From: Bacillus zhangzhouensis
GTDB taxonomy: Bacteria > Bacillota > Bacilli > Bacillales > Bacillaceae
Length of the DNA stretch: 64,000 bases
Direction: 5' to 3'
NCBI GenBank assembly: GCA_025809375.1
Contig: CP099514.1
Coordinates: 2,779,528 to 2,843,527, forward strand
The notes under the pieces are model-generated. The model was given only the letters and a program-made list of their open reading frames with translations. It had not been told where the DNA came from and did no database searches. Positions 30,017-39,749 of this stretch are shown here, piece by piece (position 1 is the stretch's first letter; the number at the start of each line of letters is the position of its first letter). The position numbers and the translations under genes were made by a program.

Positions 30017-33000
30017 TTCCTAAGAAATTTTGTTCCATCATCTTTTGTATGAATTTTCCATATAGGTGAAATGGCTTTTCCTTGAAAGCGGTCTTTTGCT
30101 ACAGTGTACCAATAATAATCTTCATTTGGTTTTAATCCCTTCCACTCAAAGCTCGCTTTTTTGCCGCTTTTTACGCCGCGCGCCTCTCCTAGAAGAACAT
30201 TCGTATACACATTGAGTTCAAAATAATTGGTTTTGACAGATTTCATTTGCGGTGTCAAATCCACATCGATTGAAAATTCATCCTGGTCTCCATACGTTTT
30301 AGGATCGTAAAAATGCTCTTGATTCAAGTAAGGAGAGTATGTCGTAAAATGAAGCTGATTTTTTTCTTGATCGGCTGTTATCACCCTCATAAACCCTTGA
30401 CCACCTTCAGGTCCTGATTGATAATCGGCGAGTATTTGATATACTTTCCTGTCTACTTTTCCATCATGATCGTCATCAAGCTCATCTACTTTCCTGCTTG
30501 CTCCGTGGTAGTGGCCGCTAAAAACTGCCACAATATTAGGATGGCGTTTCACGACTTGATGGAAAATGAGGTCGCCAATCGGGCTTCGGTTGCCGCTCAC
30601 TAACAAATACTCATGGAAATTTAAAATGACGATACGATCTGGATGCTCAGAAATTACACGGTTTAACCAATCAATTTCATCTTGCTTAATCCCCCACCCC
30701 ATATACACCATCATATAATCATTTCCGCCGGCAGAGATGAGATCATAATGACCTTTATTGTTTCGATAGGATTCACCATAGTAAGGCTTATCAGCAAAGC
30801 GTTTTTCCCCGAAATATTTCCCGTATTCCGCATAAAAACCGTCCTTGTGTCTAACATCATGATTTCCTGCTAAAACACCATAAGGGATGTGATTCTCATC
30901 TAATACACGCATAAATGTATCAGCGCGGTCCCATTGTTTATCCTTTGAATCATCTACAATATCGCCTGTATGGAACACATATTGAATGTTTAATTTTTCT
31001 CTCTGGTCTCTGATCCATTCGACCATTTGTCTAAAAATATGAGGATAGCTCTTTGCATAATATTGAGTATCAGACATCCATACCATCTTATACGGCTTTT
31101 GCAATTTGCTGATTTCATCCTGTACTAGCAAATCAAACGTTTGATTCTTCATGTACTGTCTGACTGACAGCAGCCCTTTCAGGTAAAATTCCTTTTGATC
31201 CTTGGCAAAGTGATGAATGATTTTATCCCACTTTTCCTGCTGATGGTTCCATGCGTACATTGTCACCTTTCTCCCTGACAGTGAACTCCCTTTCCATACA
31301 GCTTCGATGACATCCTTTTCATGCACATCATGATGAACCTTAATTTGAAAACGATGATAAGGAAAACGCTGTAAATCCTTCGTTTCAACTGCCTTCCCAT
31401 CAACAAATGCAATACGGTTCCTTTCTTGATCAGAAAAGGTCATTTCTCCTTTTTGGAGATAGCTCTTTGGCGGTTCTGTCTCTGCTACATACTTAAAAAT
31501 CTTCATTGAAGGATGCAGCGATGTATATTGATAGGCACGATAAAAAGAGTAATCTAACTTATCATTCGTTGGATCCTTGGTAAGCACAGTTTGCTTTGAT
31601 GATTTCATTTTCGTCTTATCTGCCACCCGTTCTGGTGTTTCTGGATGCTCATGTACCGTTTTGAACTCTTTTTTTAACGTCGACATGTTACCAGCTGCGT
31701 CTTTTGCTTTAATCGTAAACGTGTGCTTCCCAGGCTTTAATTGACTAGAGGACGTCTGATATGGCAAAGAAACTGCTTTGCCATCTACATATGCCTTCAA
31801 CTCCTCTATGTCACTCCAACGATCCGTTACTTTCGCTTTTAATGTAAAGGCGCCTTTGTATTGATCCTTTTCTTGTACGTTGGCCTTAATTCTCGGCCCA
31901 GTGTTATCAACATTCACACGTACTGAAGCATGCTCGTCTGAGGTTTTGGCCTCAATTAGGTGCGTCCCTTCTTTCAGCCTTCTTGTGTCCCATTTCATAT
32001 AGGTTGAAACATAAGCCTCTTTTGGAATCTCAAATTGAAACGTTCTCACCTTTTTCGCGTTCCCGCCGTCTCCCATCCTCCATTCTTTTTGCGGCTTCGC
32101 ATTGATTGGCTGAATTTGTGTCCCATTCGATAAGATCATCCTGACGTTTTTCAATTCAAAATCATCATGATTCTCTCCAGACAGCCGGTCCATCGGAGAA
32201 GACTTGGTGCCAGCGTGGAAAGAGATCGTTTGGAGACCTGCCATTTTTATCTCTTCTTCTGGTATTGACATTGTATAGGTACGATACACTTTGGTCGAAT
32301 CATCAAAAACAGAAAGTAAACGCTTACCTATAGATACACCATTTTTAAAATATAAATTTGTTCCTTTGACATCAAATGCGATATATGGATCTGCTTCAAG
32401 GGCAGAGGATACTTGGTGATTCCTTTTTCCATCTATCCGTAATTCGATGCCTTTTTTCTGATCAGACGTTGCCTTTAATGAAAATAATCCTGAAACCGTA
32501 TCTCCCTCTTCTACATTGAATCGGAGACCGTGGGCTTTGCTGACCTGCTCCACATCAATCGTTTTTTTCAACGTCTTGGTTTCATTTTCGCCATCTGACG
32601 CTTCAAGCTGATATTCCAATTGCTCCTTCCCAATCAACTCAGGTGAATAAATAATATGATGAAATAACCGGTCATTTTGGTCTTTTTGCAGCAGGATTTC
32701 CTTGAACGCATCTTTTCGATTCGTTCGATAGCGCAGCTTGACGGTTTTCATAGCCTGATTATCTTGAACATCTGCTTTAATCTCTATGCTTTCAGTTGGT
32801 TTCACCGGCTTCCTCACCGTCATATCTTCAATCACAGGTTTATGGATATCTTGAGAAATTTCCTTTTTCTCAGATGGAATTTGTACTTTTAGCACTTTAC
32901 CTGGAGTCGGCTCTTCCTCAATTTTCGAAATCAGCTTCGTCTGCGTCGTACCATCCATTGGATACTTAAACAGCAAGGATTTATGCTCACTAAACCATGA

Positions 33001-33864
33001 TGGCTTCAAACGAAATGCGGCAGAAGAAATCTCTTCACCTATATTTGTTGTGATCGAAACAAGACGTGATTTAGAGTTGGACAGCCCATCGCTCTCAATA
33101 ATGGATAGATGCTCGCCCTCTTTTAATTGGCTTTTATACATGGCATTAAAATCCGCTGCAGTTAAATGCTCCTGCCCTTTTTTTCTCAGCCAGAAAACAT
33201 AAGGTTTTCCAGGTGAAATGGTGACTGGATTTGTGTGGAAGGAATATACATCATCCATTTCGATGCCCTGTGCAGGATTGCGGTAGCGGAGCTGATAATG
33301 TTTAAGAGAGATTGGCGCATGTGTCGTGTTATACACTTCAATAAACTCAAAAGCATCTTTACCCTTTCGATTTTTTGAATTGACGACAATTTCTGTGATG
33401 AATAAGTCCGGAATATGCGAAAGATCCTCTTCAAATCCATTTAAATGAACCGATTTCTCTGCCGTTTTGATCACTGATTTTTGCGTAAGAAACTCTGTAT
33501 AGTAACGAACAGTTGGATTCCATAATTGATCTGGCGGAATTTTCGCTGTAAATTCTGGCTTCATTCCTGGTAATCGGTCCATTGGAATCAAGCGGTACCC
33601 CAGTTCATCACTTTGTTGATAGTACAAGTTCGCTGACAAAATCTGTTCTTGGTCACTAATGGACGCACGAAACTGAAGATCATGACTTTTTCCTTGAACC
33701 GGGCGGACGTTCACATGAAATTGGTCAAAGACAAAAGGCGAAAAAGGTTTGTCCGGTAAATTCACTTCTGTTTGAAGAAAAGGCCCTGCTAAAGCAGGCT
33801 GACTGAAACAAAAAAGAATGATAAAAAAACATAAAAGCATGATTTGTCTGCTCACGTTTACCAT
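30013..33864 (-). CDS. yvnB: Large secreted calcineurin-like phosphoesterase YvnB
   Basis: 1283 residues, close to the B. subtilis YvnB length as remembered. Signal peptide (cleavage near QPALAGPF); a lamin-tail-like domain at about 150-260 (LFITEIVVNS, FEFIEVYN); several Ig/beta-sandwich segments, one ending FTIKAKDAAGNMST; then a metallophosphatase domain at about 928-1150 with the di-metal motifs WMSDTQYY, HTGDIVDDS, GNHDV, NFHEY and SGHYHG. A fibronectin-like tail ends the protein. The substrate is unknown; it is probably a wall-associated or secreted nuclease/phosphatase. GGGAGG precedes the ATG. Confidence 0.88.
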   Translation of the reverse strand: MVNVSRQIMLLCFFIILFCFSQPALAGPFLQTEVNLPDKPFSPFVFDQFHVNVRPVQGKSHDLQFRASISDQEQILSANLYYQQSDELGYRLIPMDRLPGMKPEFTAKIPPDQLWNPTVRYYTEFLTQKSVIKTAEKSVHLNGFEEDLSHIPDLFITEIVVNSKNRKGKDAFEFIEVYNTTHAPISLKHYQLRYRNPAQGIEMDDVYSFHTNPVTISPGKPYVFWLRKKGQEHLTAADFNAMYKSQLKEGEHLSIIESDGLSNSKSRLVSITTNIGEEISSAAFRLKPSWFSEHKSLLFKYPMDGTTQTKLISKIEEEPTPGKVLKVQIPSEKKEISQDIHKPVIEDMTVRKPVKPTESIEIKADVQDNQAMKTVKLRYRTNRKDAFKEILLQKDQNDRLFHHIIYSPELIGKEQLEYQLEASDGENETKTLKKTIDVEQVSKAHGLRFNVEEGDTVSGLFSLKATSDQKKGIELRIDGKRNHQVSSALEADPYIAFDVKGTNLYFKNGVSIGKRLLSVFDDSTKVYRTYTMSIPEEEIKMAGLQTISFHAGTKSSPMDRLSGENHDDFELKNVRMILSNGTQIQPINAKPQKEWRMGDGGNAKKVRTFQFEIPKEAYVSTYMKWDTRRLKEGTHLIEAKTSDEHASVRVNVDNTGPRIKANVQEKDQYKGAFTLKAKVTDRWSDIEELKAYVDGKAVSLPYQTSSSQLKPGKHTFTIKAKDAAGNMSTLKKEFKTVHEHPETPERVADKTKMKSSKQTVLTKDPTNDKLDYSFYRAYQYTSLHPSMKIFKYVAETEPPKSYLQKGEMTFSDQERNRIAFVDGKAVETKDLQRFPYHRFQIKVHHDVHEKDVIEAVWKGSSLSGRKVTMYAWNHQQEKWDKIIHHFAKDQKEFYLKGLLSVRQYMKNQTFDLLVQDEISKLQKPYKMVWMSDTQYYAKSYPHIFRQMVEWIRDQREKLNIQYVFHTGDIVDDSKDKQWDRADTFMRVLDENHIPYGVLAGNHDVRHKDGFYAEYGKYFGEKRFADKPYYGESYRNNKGHYDLISAGGNDYMMVYMGWGIKQDEIDWLNRVISEHPDRIVILNFHEYLLVSGNRSPIGDLIFHQVVKRHPNIVAVFSGHYHGASRKVDELDDDHDGKVDRKVYQILADYQSGPEGGQGFMRVITADQEKNQLHFTTYSPYLNQEHFYDPKTYGDQDEFSIDVDLTPQMKSVKTNYFELNVYTNVLLGEARGVKSGKKASFEWKGLKPNEDYYWYTVAKDRFQGKAISPIWKIHTKDDGTKFLRK

Positions 33865-33948
33865 CTTGCACCGCCTCCCTTCGGATATTGTGTCTCCTGA
33901 AGGTGGTTTTTATGTCAGATGGAACGGAGAAACGATGCAAATTTGCAC

Positions 33949-33979
33949 AAAAAAACCGTTAGTTTTTTTTCGCTAACGG
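33949..33979 (-). terminator. Terminator of yvlABCD
   Basis: On the minus strand CCGTTAG (33973-33979), an A-rich loop, CTAACGG (33956-33962), then T7. It overlaps the yvlD stop codon. Confidence 0.85.
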
Positions 33980-34345
33980 CTCTACAATTCCTTTTTGTAT
34001 CAACAGATGGAAAATGGATAAAATGACTGCCATCCAAATGGCCGTTCCGAACCCATCAATGTTAAAGCTATCTCCCATAAAGCTCGATGTCATCATAAGT
34101 GTAATGGCATTGATAACAAATAAGAACAACCCTAGTGAAAGAACGGTCACTGGAAGCGTTAAAATGATCAAAAACGGCTTCACTAAAATATTGAGCAAGG
34201 ACAAAATGATACTTGCCACAATGGCTGCGCCAAACCCTTCAATATACACGCTCCCGAGCCCAGGCAGAATACCCGAATCAAAATATCCAGCAATGACGAT
34301 TAAAAGTAATGCATTTACTAAAATACTGACGATCCATCTAAGCAT
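33959..34345 (-). CDS. yvlD: Four-helix membrane protein YvlD
   Basis: 128 residues from the ATG at 34345, which follows the yvlC stop by one base; the longer frame from 34375 would overlap yvlC. Four hydrophobic helices, with the family stretch ILSLLNILVKPFLIILTLPV. Phage-holin-IV/DUF360-like family of unknown function. Last gene of yvlABCD, in B. subtilis part of the SigW envelope-stress regulon. Confidence 0.88.
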   Translation of the reverse strand: MLRWIVSILVNALLLIVIAGYFDSGILPGLGSVYIEGFGAAIVASIILSLLNILVKPFLIILTLPVTVLSLGLFLFVINAITLMMTSSFMGDSFNIDGFGTAIWMAVILSIFHLLIQKGIVEPLAKKN

Positions 34346-34346
34346 T

Positions 34347-34541
34347 TTATTTAATGCCTTCTTCCGGAACAACAAAATACCAGATGAAGTAGATCAGGAA
34401 GATCGGCATAAATGCTGTCAAAAATCCGATGATGACGGTTAAAATGCGAAGCAGGGATGCATCCACACCGAAATATTCTGCAAGTCCACCAACAACGCCC
34501 GCTATTTTTTTATCTGTTGCTGAACGATAAAGCTTCTTCAT
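34347..34541 (-). CDS. yvlC: PspC-domain membrane protein YvlC
   Basis: 64 residues, a complete single PspC domain. It opens [20 protein letters not shown] and has two hydrophobic stretches, the last ending YFIWYFVVP. PspC proteins sense or buffer membrane stress. AAGGAGTGATTCTAC precedes the ATG; seven bases after yvlB. Confidence 0.92.
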   Translation of the reverse strand: MKKLYRSATDKKIAGVVGGLAEYFGVDASLLRILTVIIGFLTAFMPIFLIYFIWYFVVPEEGIK

Positions 34542-34547
34542 GTAGAA

Positions 34548-35636
34548 TCACTCCTTGTCTGATTGGTGCTTTACTTGTATTGAACCTGTTTTTGTTTCTG
34601 CAAAAATGGATATACTGTGCCCCGCTTGTTGATTGGCTTTGATCATTTTCTCTTTTTGTAATGTTTCATTTTTCTCTTTAATCATCTCTGCATCAAGTAA
34701 ATCATGAGAGATAGACCCGAGATTGCTTTTCAGCTCAGCGGTCACTGCACATGCACGCGGAATCTGAACGTCCACACTGCCTGTTGTCGTTTTCGCATAG
34801 ATGGAACGGCACTTTTCATCTGACAACTGAACCGCAATATTTCCGTTAAAGCTTTGAGCATCAATTGATTCACTTTTCCCGCGCAGGTCTATGAGCCCAT
34901 TGATGGTTTCTACTTCAATCATACCACACTCGTGATCTGCCAGTTTGATTTGTCCGTTTGCTGTTTCAATTCCGACTTTTTCTGACTGTAACGAGGCAAA
35001 AGAGACAACACCATTTGTGGTTTTCGCGGCAAGTTCTTTTGTCTTTAGCTTTTCCCCGCGAATCGGTCCATTAAACAGCTTGATCTTGATTTTATCGTAT
35101 TCTTTACGCGGGACGTATAAAGTAACATTGACTTTCATCGTCTTCTTTTCGCTTCGAATAAAAAATTTATCTCCTTCAAGCCCGCAGTCCAATTGATTGA
35201 GAAATTGCTGTCTTGCCTGCTCTCCATCCTCTGCACGATAGATTTTCGCATGACACTCTGCTCGAATATCTCGATCGTCCCAAGGCATCACATTGAGGCT
35301 GCCGTTCGCCAATTGAATATCTAAATGAGAGAGCAAGGCGTCTTTGAACTGAAAAATGTGCTCAACATCAACGGACTGTCCAAAGTTCAGATCAAGATCC
35401 ACATCTCTTACCTTTTTGACCGCAGAATCTAGCCAGCCAAACAGCTTCGCCCCAAGATTTTCGGTGCCGTTTCCTTTACTCTCTCCAGCTTTCTCTTCAT
35501 GAAAGGTGTGATCATTCGTAGACTTTTCTAATGAGACTGCCTGACCTTCTTCTAATTTTTCCAGCAGCGTAATTGCTTCTTTTGCTGATAATACCCCGTC
35601 TTCTACTAATTTTAAAATTCGTTCTTTTTCATTCAT
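34548..35636 (-). CDS. yvlB: DUF4097-family protein YvlB
   Basis: 362 residues with a short N-terminal helical domain (ILKLVEDGVLSAKEAITLLE) that resembles SHOCT-like oligomerisation motifs. A long beta-helical DUF4097 region follows, with repeats such as TTNGVVSFASLQ, TANGQIKLADHE, TINGLIDLRG and TTTGSVDVQIP. No signal peptide. In B. subtilis this operon is SigW-controlled; YvlB is thought to act at the membrane with the PspC protein YvlC. Function otherwise unknown. Confidence 0.9.
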   Translation of the reverse strand: MNEKERILKLVEDGVLSAKEAITLLEKLEEGQAVSLEKSTNDHTFHEEKAGESKGNGTENLGAKLFGWLDSAVKKVRDVDLDLNFGQSVDVEHIFQFKDALLSHLDIQLANGSLNVMPWDDRDIRAECHAKIYRAEDGEQARQQFLNQLDCGLEGDKFFIRSEKKTMKVNVTLYVPRKEYDKIKIKLFNGPIRGEKLKTKELAAKTTNGVVSFASLQSEKVGIETANGQIKLADHECGMIEVETINGLIDLRGKSESIDAQSFNGNIAVQLSDEKCRSIYAKTTTGSVDVQIPRACAVTAELKSNLGSISHDLLDAEMIKEKNETLQKEKMIKANQQAGHSISIFAETKTGSIQVKHQSDKE

Positions 35637-35647
35637 ACAAAGCCCTC

Positions 35648-35983
35648 CTAAGATTTGATGGATTGAAGTACTTTAATACCTTGAATGATATTCCAAATGA
35701 CAGAGATCAAAAAGCCAACGGCTACTAAAAAAGACAAGATGAACACCGTCATGACTGGAATGAGTGAGTCGCCTGCCTGTGTCGCCAATAAAAATGGAAT
35801 AGACCCAAAAACCAATAGAATGCACGCTGCAACCGGCAAAAGATGTGACCATAATGCACGCACTGCATGCCGTTTCGTTTCCTTTTGGTCTACTACAAAA
35901 AACGCCACGACCGGTACGATAAACGGCATAAATAATACACTAAAATAACAAATAGAAGCAATAATCGACTGATCTCTGTTCAT
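35648..35983 (-). CDS. yvlA: DUF4870 membrane protein YvlA
   Basis: 111 residues from the ATG at 35983. AAGGAG lies 9 bases upstream of it but falls inside the longer frame that would begin at 36001. Three hydrophobic segments, e.g. ISVIWNIIQGIKVLQS at the C-terminus, and the DUF4870-like start RDQSIIASICYFSVLFMPF. First gene of the SigW-type operon. Confidence 0.88.
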   Translation of the reverse strand: MNRDQSIIASICYFSVLFMPFIVPVVAFFVVDQKETKRHAVRALWSHLLPVAACILLVFGSIPFLLATQAGDSLIPVMTVFILSFLVAVGFLISVIWNIIQGIKVLQSIKS

Positions 35984-36022
35984 ATATATTCGCTCCTTCA
36001 TAACGAAAATTCCTTTCTAACT

Positions 36023-36051
36023 CATACGTTTATTGCGTATAAAAAGTTTCA
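36023..36051 (-). promoter_or_regulatory. SigW-type promoter of yvlABCD
   Basis: On the minus strand TGAAAC (36046-36051), a 17-bp T/A-rich spacer and CGTATG (36023-36028). This matches the extracytoplasmic sigma factor W consensus TGAAAC-N16/17-CGTA. The same operon is SigW-dependent in B. subtilis. Confidence 0.88.
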
Positions 36052-36148
36052 AAATCATTCGATTTACATATGACCTTAGACACAAATTATTTCTTTTTGC
36101 TCCTAAGAGTAGATTCTTCACAGATTACCCTTTAAAATATGTTGAAAA

Positions 36149-36167
36149 GATGGTGATTATCATTATA
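36149..36167 (+). promoter_or_regulatory. Fur-box-like sequence before the 76-residue protein gene
   Basis: GATGGTGATTATCATTATA matches the 19-bp Fur consensus at about 15 positions by eye, including the core TGATTATCATTAT. It lies just upstream of the ribosome binding site at 36168-36172. Iron control is a guess from this match alone. Confidence 0.35.
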
Positions 36168-36180
36168 GGGGGTAATTATT

Positions 36181-36411
36181 TTGACAGATCATCATAATTC
36201 AAACCACACGGCTCAAACGCTTTTAGACCTTATACAGAAACAGAAAAGCATGAACAGCGATATGATCAAGGAGCTTGAGACCATTCATCCTTCTCATCCT
36301 AAGTATGGTGATATCCGTTATTTAAAGGTACTGCTCGACAGCAGCAGCACCCATATTTTAAAGGATTTAACGCACCTCAGTCATTTAATGCCGAAGGAAG
36401 ATGTGCAATAA
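36181..36411 (+). CDS. Small hypothetical protein (76 residues)
   Basis: Starts at TTG with GGGGG about 8 bases upstream. The product is hydrophilic, His-rich at the N-terminus (DHHNSNHTAQ) and mostly helical (LLDLIQKQKSMNSDMIKELE), with no signal peptide or membrane segment. I do not recognise a family. It lies convergent to uvrA, and its original terminator seems to have been split by the IS remnant. A Fur-like box precedes it. Confidence 0.6.
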   Translation: MTDHHNSNHTAQTLLDLIQKQKSMNSDMIKELETIHPSHPKYGDIRYLKVLLDSSSTHILKDLTHLSHLMPKEDVQ

Positions 36412-36433
36412 AAGAAAAACCCCTCGATAGGGG
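36411..36433 (-). terminator. Left arm and secondary hairpin of a split terminator
   Basis: On the minus strand CCCCT-ATCG-AGGGG followed by T5-C-T3 still forms a small terminator for uvrA read-through. AAAGAAAAACCC here is also complementary to GGGTTTTCTTT at 36857-36867, on the far side of the IS remnant. The ancestral bidirectional terminator of this gene and uvrA was therefore probably formed by those two arms. Confidence 0.5.
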
Positions 36434-36435
36434 AC

Positions 36436-36850
36436 TGGACTGACCCCCGTTTTTTGAGGGCAGGGATCAAAACACCTTTATACAGCCAATTGCCGATCGT
36501 TTATCGGTGATTGGTTGTTTCATTTCGTTTGAATACGAATGTTGTTATTATCATCAATGTATTCTTTGACAGTGCGTTCTACGATGGAAGTTGTACTGTT
36601 AAAATAGAACGTTTCAGAATTTAGCGTGGAATGAAACGATTCGATGGAGGCATGATCAGCGGGCGTCCCTTTACGAGATAGCTCATGGTAATGCCTTTTA
36701 TATGAACAGCTTTCTGTTTGACTTCAACCGAATAACTTATTCTTGTCCCCATAGAAAAAACACCTCCATGTTTTTTATTTCGGATCACAACGATCCGTTT
36801 TCAAACTTGAAGGTGTTTTTCATTTGTCTCATCTTATGGGGTCAGTCCCA
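36436..36850 (-). mobile_element. Internally deleted IS3-family (IS150-group) remnant, MITE-like
   Basis: About 415 bp with inverted ends TGGACTGACCCC (36436-36447) and, on the other strand, TGGGACTGACCCC (36838-36850). Read on the minus strand, it keeps a GGAGGT site and the first ~19 codons of orfA (MGTRISYSVEVKQKAVHIK from 36752). These are joined out of frame near 36697 to the C-terminal end of orfB. No target duplication could be recognised. The transposase is not functional. Confidence 0.8.
36478..36700 (-). pseudogene. Transposase orfB C-terminal fragment (IS3 family)
   Basis: Translates in one frame as HELSRKGTPADHASIESFHS, containing the third (Glu) residue of the DDE triad, then TSIVERTVKEYIDDNNNIR and QTK. 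An in-frame TGA follows where a Leu codon is expected, and then NNQSPINDRQLAV up to TAA at 36478-36480. The first two catalytic Asp residues are deleted. Confidence 0.8.
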
Positions 36851-36865
36851 TAAGATGGGTTTTCT

Positions 36866-39742
36866 TTATGAAGAAGGTACCCTTTCTGTTTCTTTAACCA
36901 GCTGTTTCATGCGTTCACGGTCACGCTCTAAAATAGGCTTCAAATATTGACCTGTGTAAGATGCTTCTTCTTTTGCAATGTGCTCAGGTGTTCCAGAGGC
37001 AATGATCGTTCCTCCGCCTGCACCGCCTTCTGGTCCGAGATCAACGAGGTAATCAGCAGCCTTGATAATGTCAAGGTTGTGCTCAATGACCAGCACCGTA
37101 TCCCCGTTTTCAACCAAACGCTGAAGCACTTTTAATAAACGGGCAATATCATCCACATGCAGACCTGTTGTCGGCTCGTCCAAAATATAAAGAGACCTTC
37201 CGTTTGAACGGCGGTGAAGCTCAGATGCCAATTTCACGCGCTGCGCCTCTCCCCCGGACAATGTTGTTGCAGGCTGACCAAGTGTCACGTACCCTAGCCC
37301 AACATCATAAATCGTTTGAAGCTTCCGCTTAATTTTCGGGATATTCTCGAAAAATTGGAGTGCGTCCTCCACAGTCATTTCAAGCACATCAGCAATGTTT
37401 TTCCCTTTATATGTGACCTCGAGTGTTTCGCGGTTATAACGTTTACCGTGACACACTTCACAAGGTACATACACATCTGGCAAAAAGTGCATTTCAATTT
37501 TAATGATGCCATCCCCGCGACATGCCTCACAGCGCCCGCCTTTGACGTTAAAGCTGAATCTGCCTTTTTTATAGCCTCGTACCTTTGCTTCGTTGGTTTG
37601 TGCAAACACATCCCGCACATCATCAAAAACACCTGTATACGTGGCAGGGTTGGATCTTGGTGTACGGCCAATTGGAGATTGATCAATATTAATGACCTTA
37701 TCTAAATGATCCATTCCTTTGATTTCTTTGTGCTGTCCTGGCTTCGCCTTCGCTCTGTGCAATTTTTGTGAAAGTGATTTTAATAGAATTTCATTCACAA
37801 GCGTACTTTTCCCTGAGCCGGATACTCCGGTCACAGCTGTAAAAACACCCAGGGGAAACTTCGCATTAACGTTTTTCAGGTTGTTTTCTTTTGCACCTTT
37901 TATCTCAATATAGCGGCCGTCAGGCTTTCTTCTCTCAATTGGCAGCGGGATAAATTTCTCACCAGATAAATATTGCCCTGTTAATGATTTCGGGTCTTTC
38001 ATGACTTCTTTCGGCGTTCCAGCTGAAATCACTTCTCCTCCATGAACTCCTGCCCCAGGTCCAATATCTATTAAATAATCAGCAGCTAGCATGGTATCTT
38101 CATCATGCTCTACGACAATCAGTGTGTTCCCAATGTCGCGCATGTTTTTCAACGTCCCGATCAAACGGTCATTATCGCGCTGATGCAGACCGATGGATGG
38201 TTCATCTAATATATAAAGAACACCTGTCAGCCTTGACCCGATTTGAGTCGCCAGACGAATCCGCTGCGCCTCTCCGCCTGATAATGTCCCAGCCGACCGG
38301 CTCAAATTCAGATAATCTAATCCCACATTATTTAAGAAGGACAAACGCTCTTTGATTTCACGCAAAATGAGCTGGGCAATCTGTAAATCTTTCTCAGACA
38401 ACTCAATTTTTTCATAGAAATCAAGGGCATCAGAGACAGACAAATCGGTGATTTCTCCGATATGCTTGCCATTGATCAGAACCGCCAACGTTTCTTTTTT
38501 CAGACGATATCCTTTACATGTCGGACATGGCTGATTGGCCATATATTTTTCCATTTGCTCACGAATATAATCTGAGCTGGTTTCCTTATAACGCCGTTCA
38601 ATATTACGAAGAACACCTTCAAACTCAATTTCATTTTCACGTACCTGGCCAAAATCATTTTCGTATTTAAAATAAATCCGTTCAGATCCACTTCCATATA
38701 AAATTTTATCTAATAAATGTGATGGGATATCTTTCACTGGAATGTCCATGTCGATGCCATAATGTGTACATACAGCTTCAAGAAGCTGAGGATAGTATTG
38801 CGAGCTTTGCGGCTCCCATGGTGCAATGGCATGCTGCCTTAAAGTCAGATCCTTATGAGGAATGACAAGTTCAGGGTCGACTTCCAGTTTAGAACCGAGC
38901 CCATCACAGCTCGGGCAGGCACCAAAAGGACTATTAAATGAAAACATTCTCGGCTCAAGCTCACCAATAGAGAACCCGCAGTGCGGACAAGCATGATGTT
39001 CGCTGAATAACAGCTCTTCTTGTCCAATCACATCAATCATCACTCGGCCTTCGCCCAGGCGAAGCGCCGTTTCAAGGGAGTCAGACAGCCGAGCAGCAAC
39101 ACCTTCCTTCACCACAATTCGATCAATGACAACTTCAATGGAATGCTTCTTGTTCTTTTCAAGCTCGATATCTTCTGAAAGGTCTTCCATCTCTCCATCG
39201 ACTCTCACTCGAACATAGCCTTGCTTCCGAATTTGATCAAGTACTTTCACATGGGTTCCTTTGCGGCCAGATACGACCGGCGCAAGTACTTGCAATTTCG
39301 TTCTTTCAGGATACTCTAAAATACGATCTGTCATCTGCTCAATCGTTTGTGACGTAATTTCAATCCCATGTATAGGACAAATAGGTTTACCAATCCGAGC
39401 ATACAAGAGACGCAAGTAATCATAAATTTCAGTGACAGTACCAACTGTTGATCTAGGATTCCGGCTCGTCGTTTTCTGGTCAATACTAATCGCCGGAGAA
39501 AGGCCTTCAATGGCATCTACATCCGGTTTATCCATTTGCCCAAGAAATTGCCGTGCATATGCTGAAAGAGATTCAACGTATCTGCGCTGACCCTCTGCAT
39601 AAATGGTATCAAAGGCAAGCGACGATTTTCCTGAACCAGATAATCCCGTAATGACCACTAGCTGGTCACGCGGGATATTCACATCAATATTTTTAAGGTT
39701 GTGGGCTCTAGCACCTTTCACCTCTATTCGTTCCATAGCCAT
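36866..39742 (-). CDS. uvrA: Excinuclease ABC subunit A (UvrA)
   Basis: 958 residues. Two ABC ATPase halves with Walker [17 protein letters not shown] (N) and [14 protein letters not shown] (C), each with its signature ([13 protein letters not shown] and [13 protein letters not shown]). Zinc-finger cysteine pairs are CPHCGF/CPSCDG and [16 protein letters not shown]. It recognises bulky DNA lesions and loads UvrB. Starts 7 bases after uvrB. The region behind the stop codon carries the IS remnant. Confidence 0.98.
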   Translation of the reverse strand: MAMERIEVKGARAHNLKNIDVNIPRDQLVVITGLSGSGKSSLAFDTIYAEGQRRYVESLSAYARQFLGQMDKPDVDAIEGLSPAISIDQKTTSRNPRSTVGTVTEIYDYLRLLYARIGKPICPIHGIEITSQTIEQMTDRILEYPERTKLQVLAPVVSGRKGTHVKVLDQIRKQGYVRVRVDGEMEDLSEDIELEKNKKHSIEVVIDRIVVKEGVAARLSDSLETALRLGEGRVMIDVIGQEELLFSEHHACPHCGFSIGELEPRMFSFNSPFGACPSCDGLGSKLEVDPELVIPHKDLTLRQHAIAPWEPQSSQYYPQLLEAVCTHYGIDMDIPVKDIPSHLLDKILYGSGSERIYFKYENDFGQVRENEIEFEGVLRNIERRYKETSSDYIREQMEKYMANQPCPTCKGYRLKKETLAVLINGKHIGEITDLSVSDALDFYEKIELSEKDLQIAQLILREIKERLSFLNNVGLDYLNLSRSAGTLSGGEAQRIRLATQIGSRLTGVLYILDEPSIGLHQRDNDRLIGTLKNMRDIGNTLIVVEHDEDTMLAADYLIDIGPGAGVHGGEVISAGTPKEVMKDPKSLTGQYLSGEKFIPLPIERRKPDGRYIEIKGAKENNLKNVNAKFPLGVFTAVTGVSGSGKSTLVNEILLKSLSQKLHRAKAKPGQHKEIKGMDHLDKVINIDQSPIGRTPRSNPATYTGVFDDVRDVFAQTNEAKVRGYKKGRFSFNVKGGRCEACRGDGIIKIEMHFLPDVYVPCEVCHGKRYNRETLEVTYKGKNIADVLEMTVEDALQFFENIPKIKRKLQTIYDVGLGYVTLGQPATTLSGGEAQRVKLASELHRRSNGRSLYILDEPTTGLHVDDIARLLKVLQRLVENGDTVLVIEHNLDIIKAADYLVDLGPEGGAGGGTIIASGTPEHIAKEEASYTGQYLKPILERDRERMKQLVKETERVPSS

Positions 39743-39749
39743 CAGGCAA

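Noticed and set aside
36164..36169. TTGAAA-N16-TATAGG as promoter of the 76-residue protein gene.
   Set aside because: The -10 would overlap the ribosome binding site, leaving a transcript without it; the promoter must lie further upstream.
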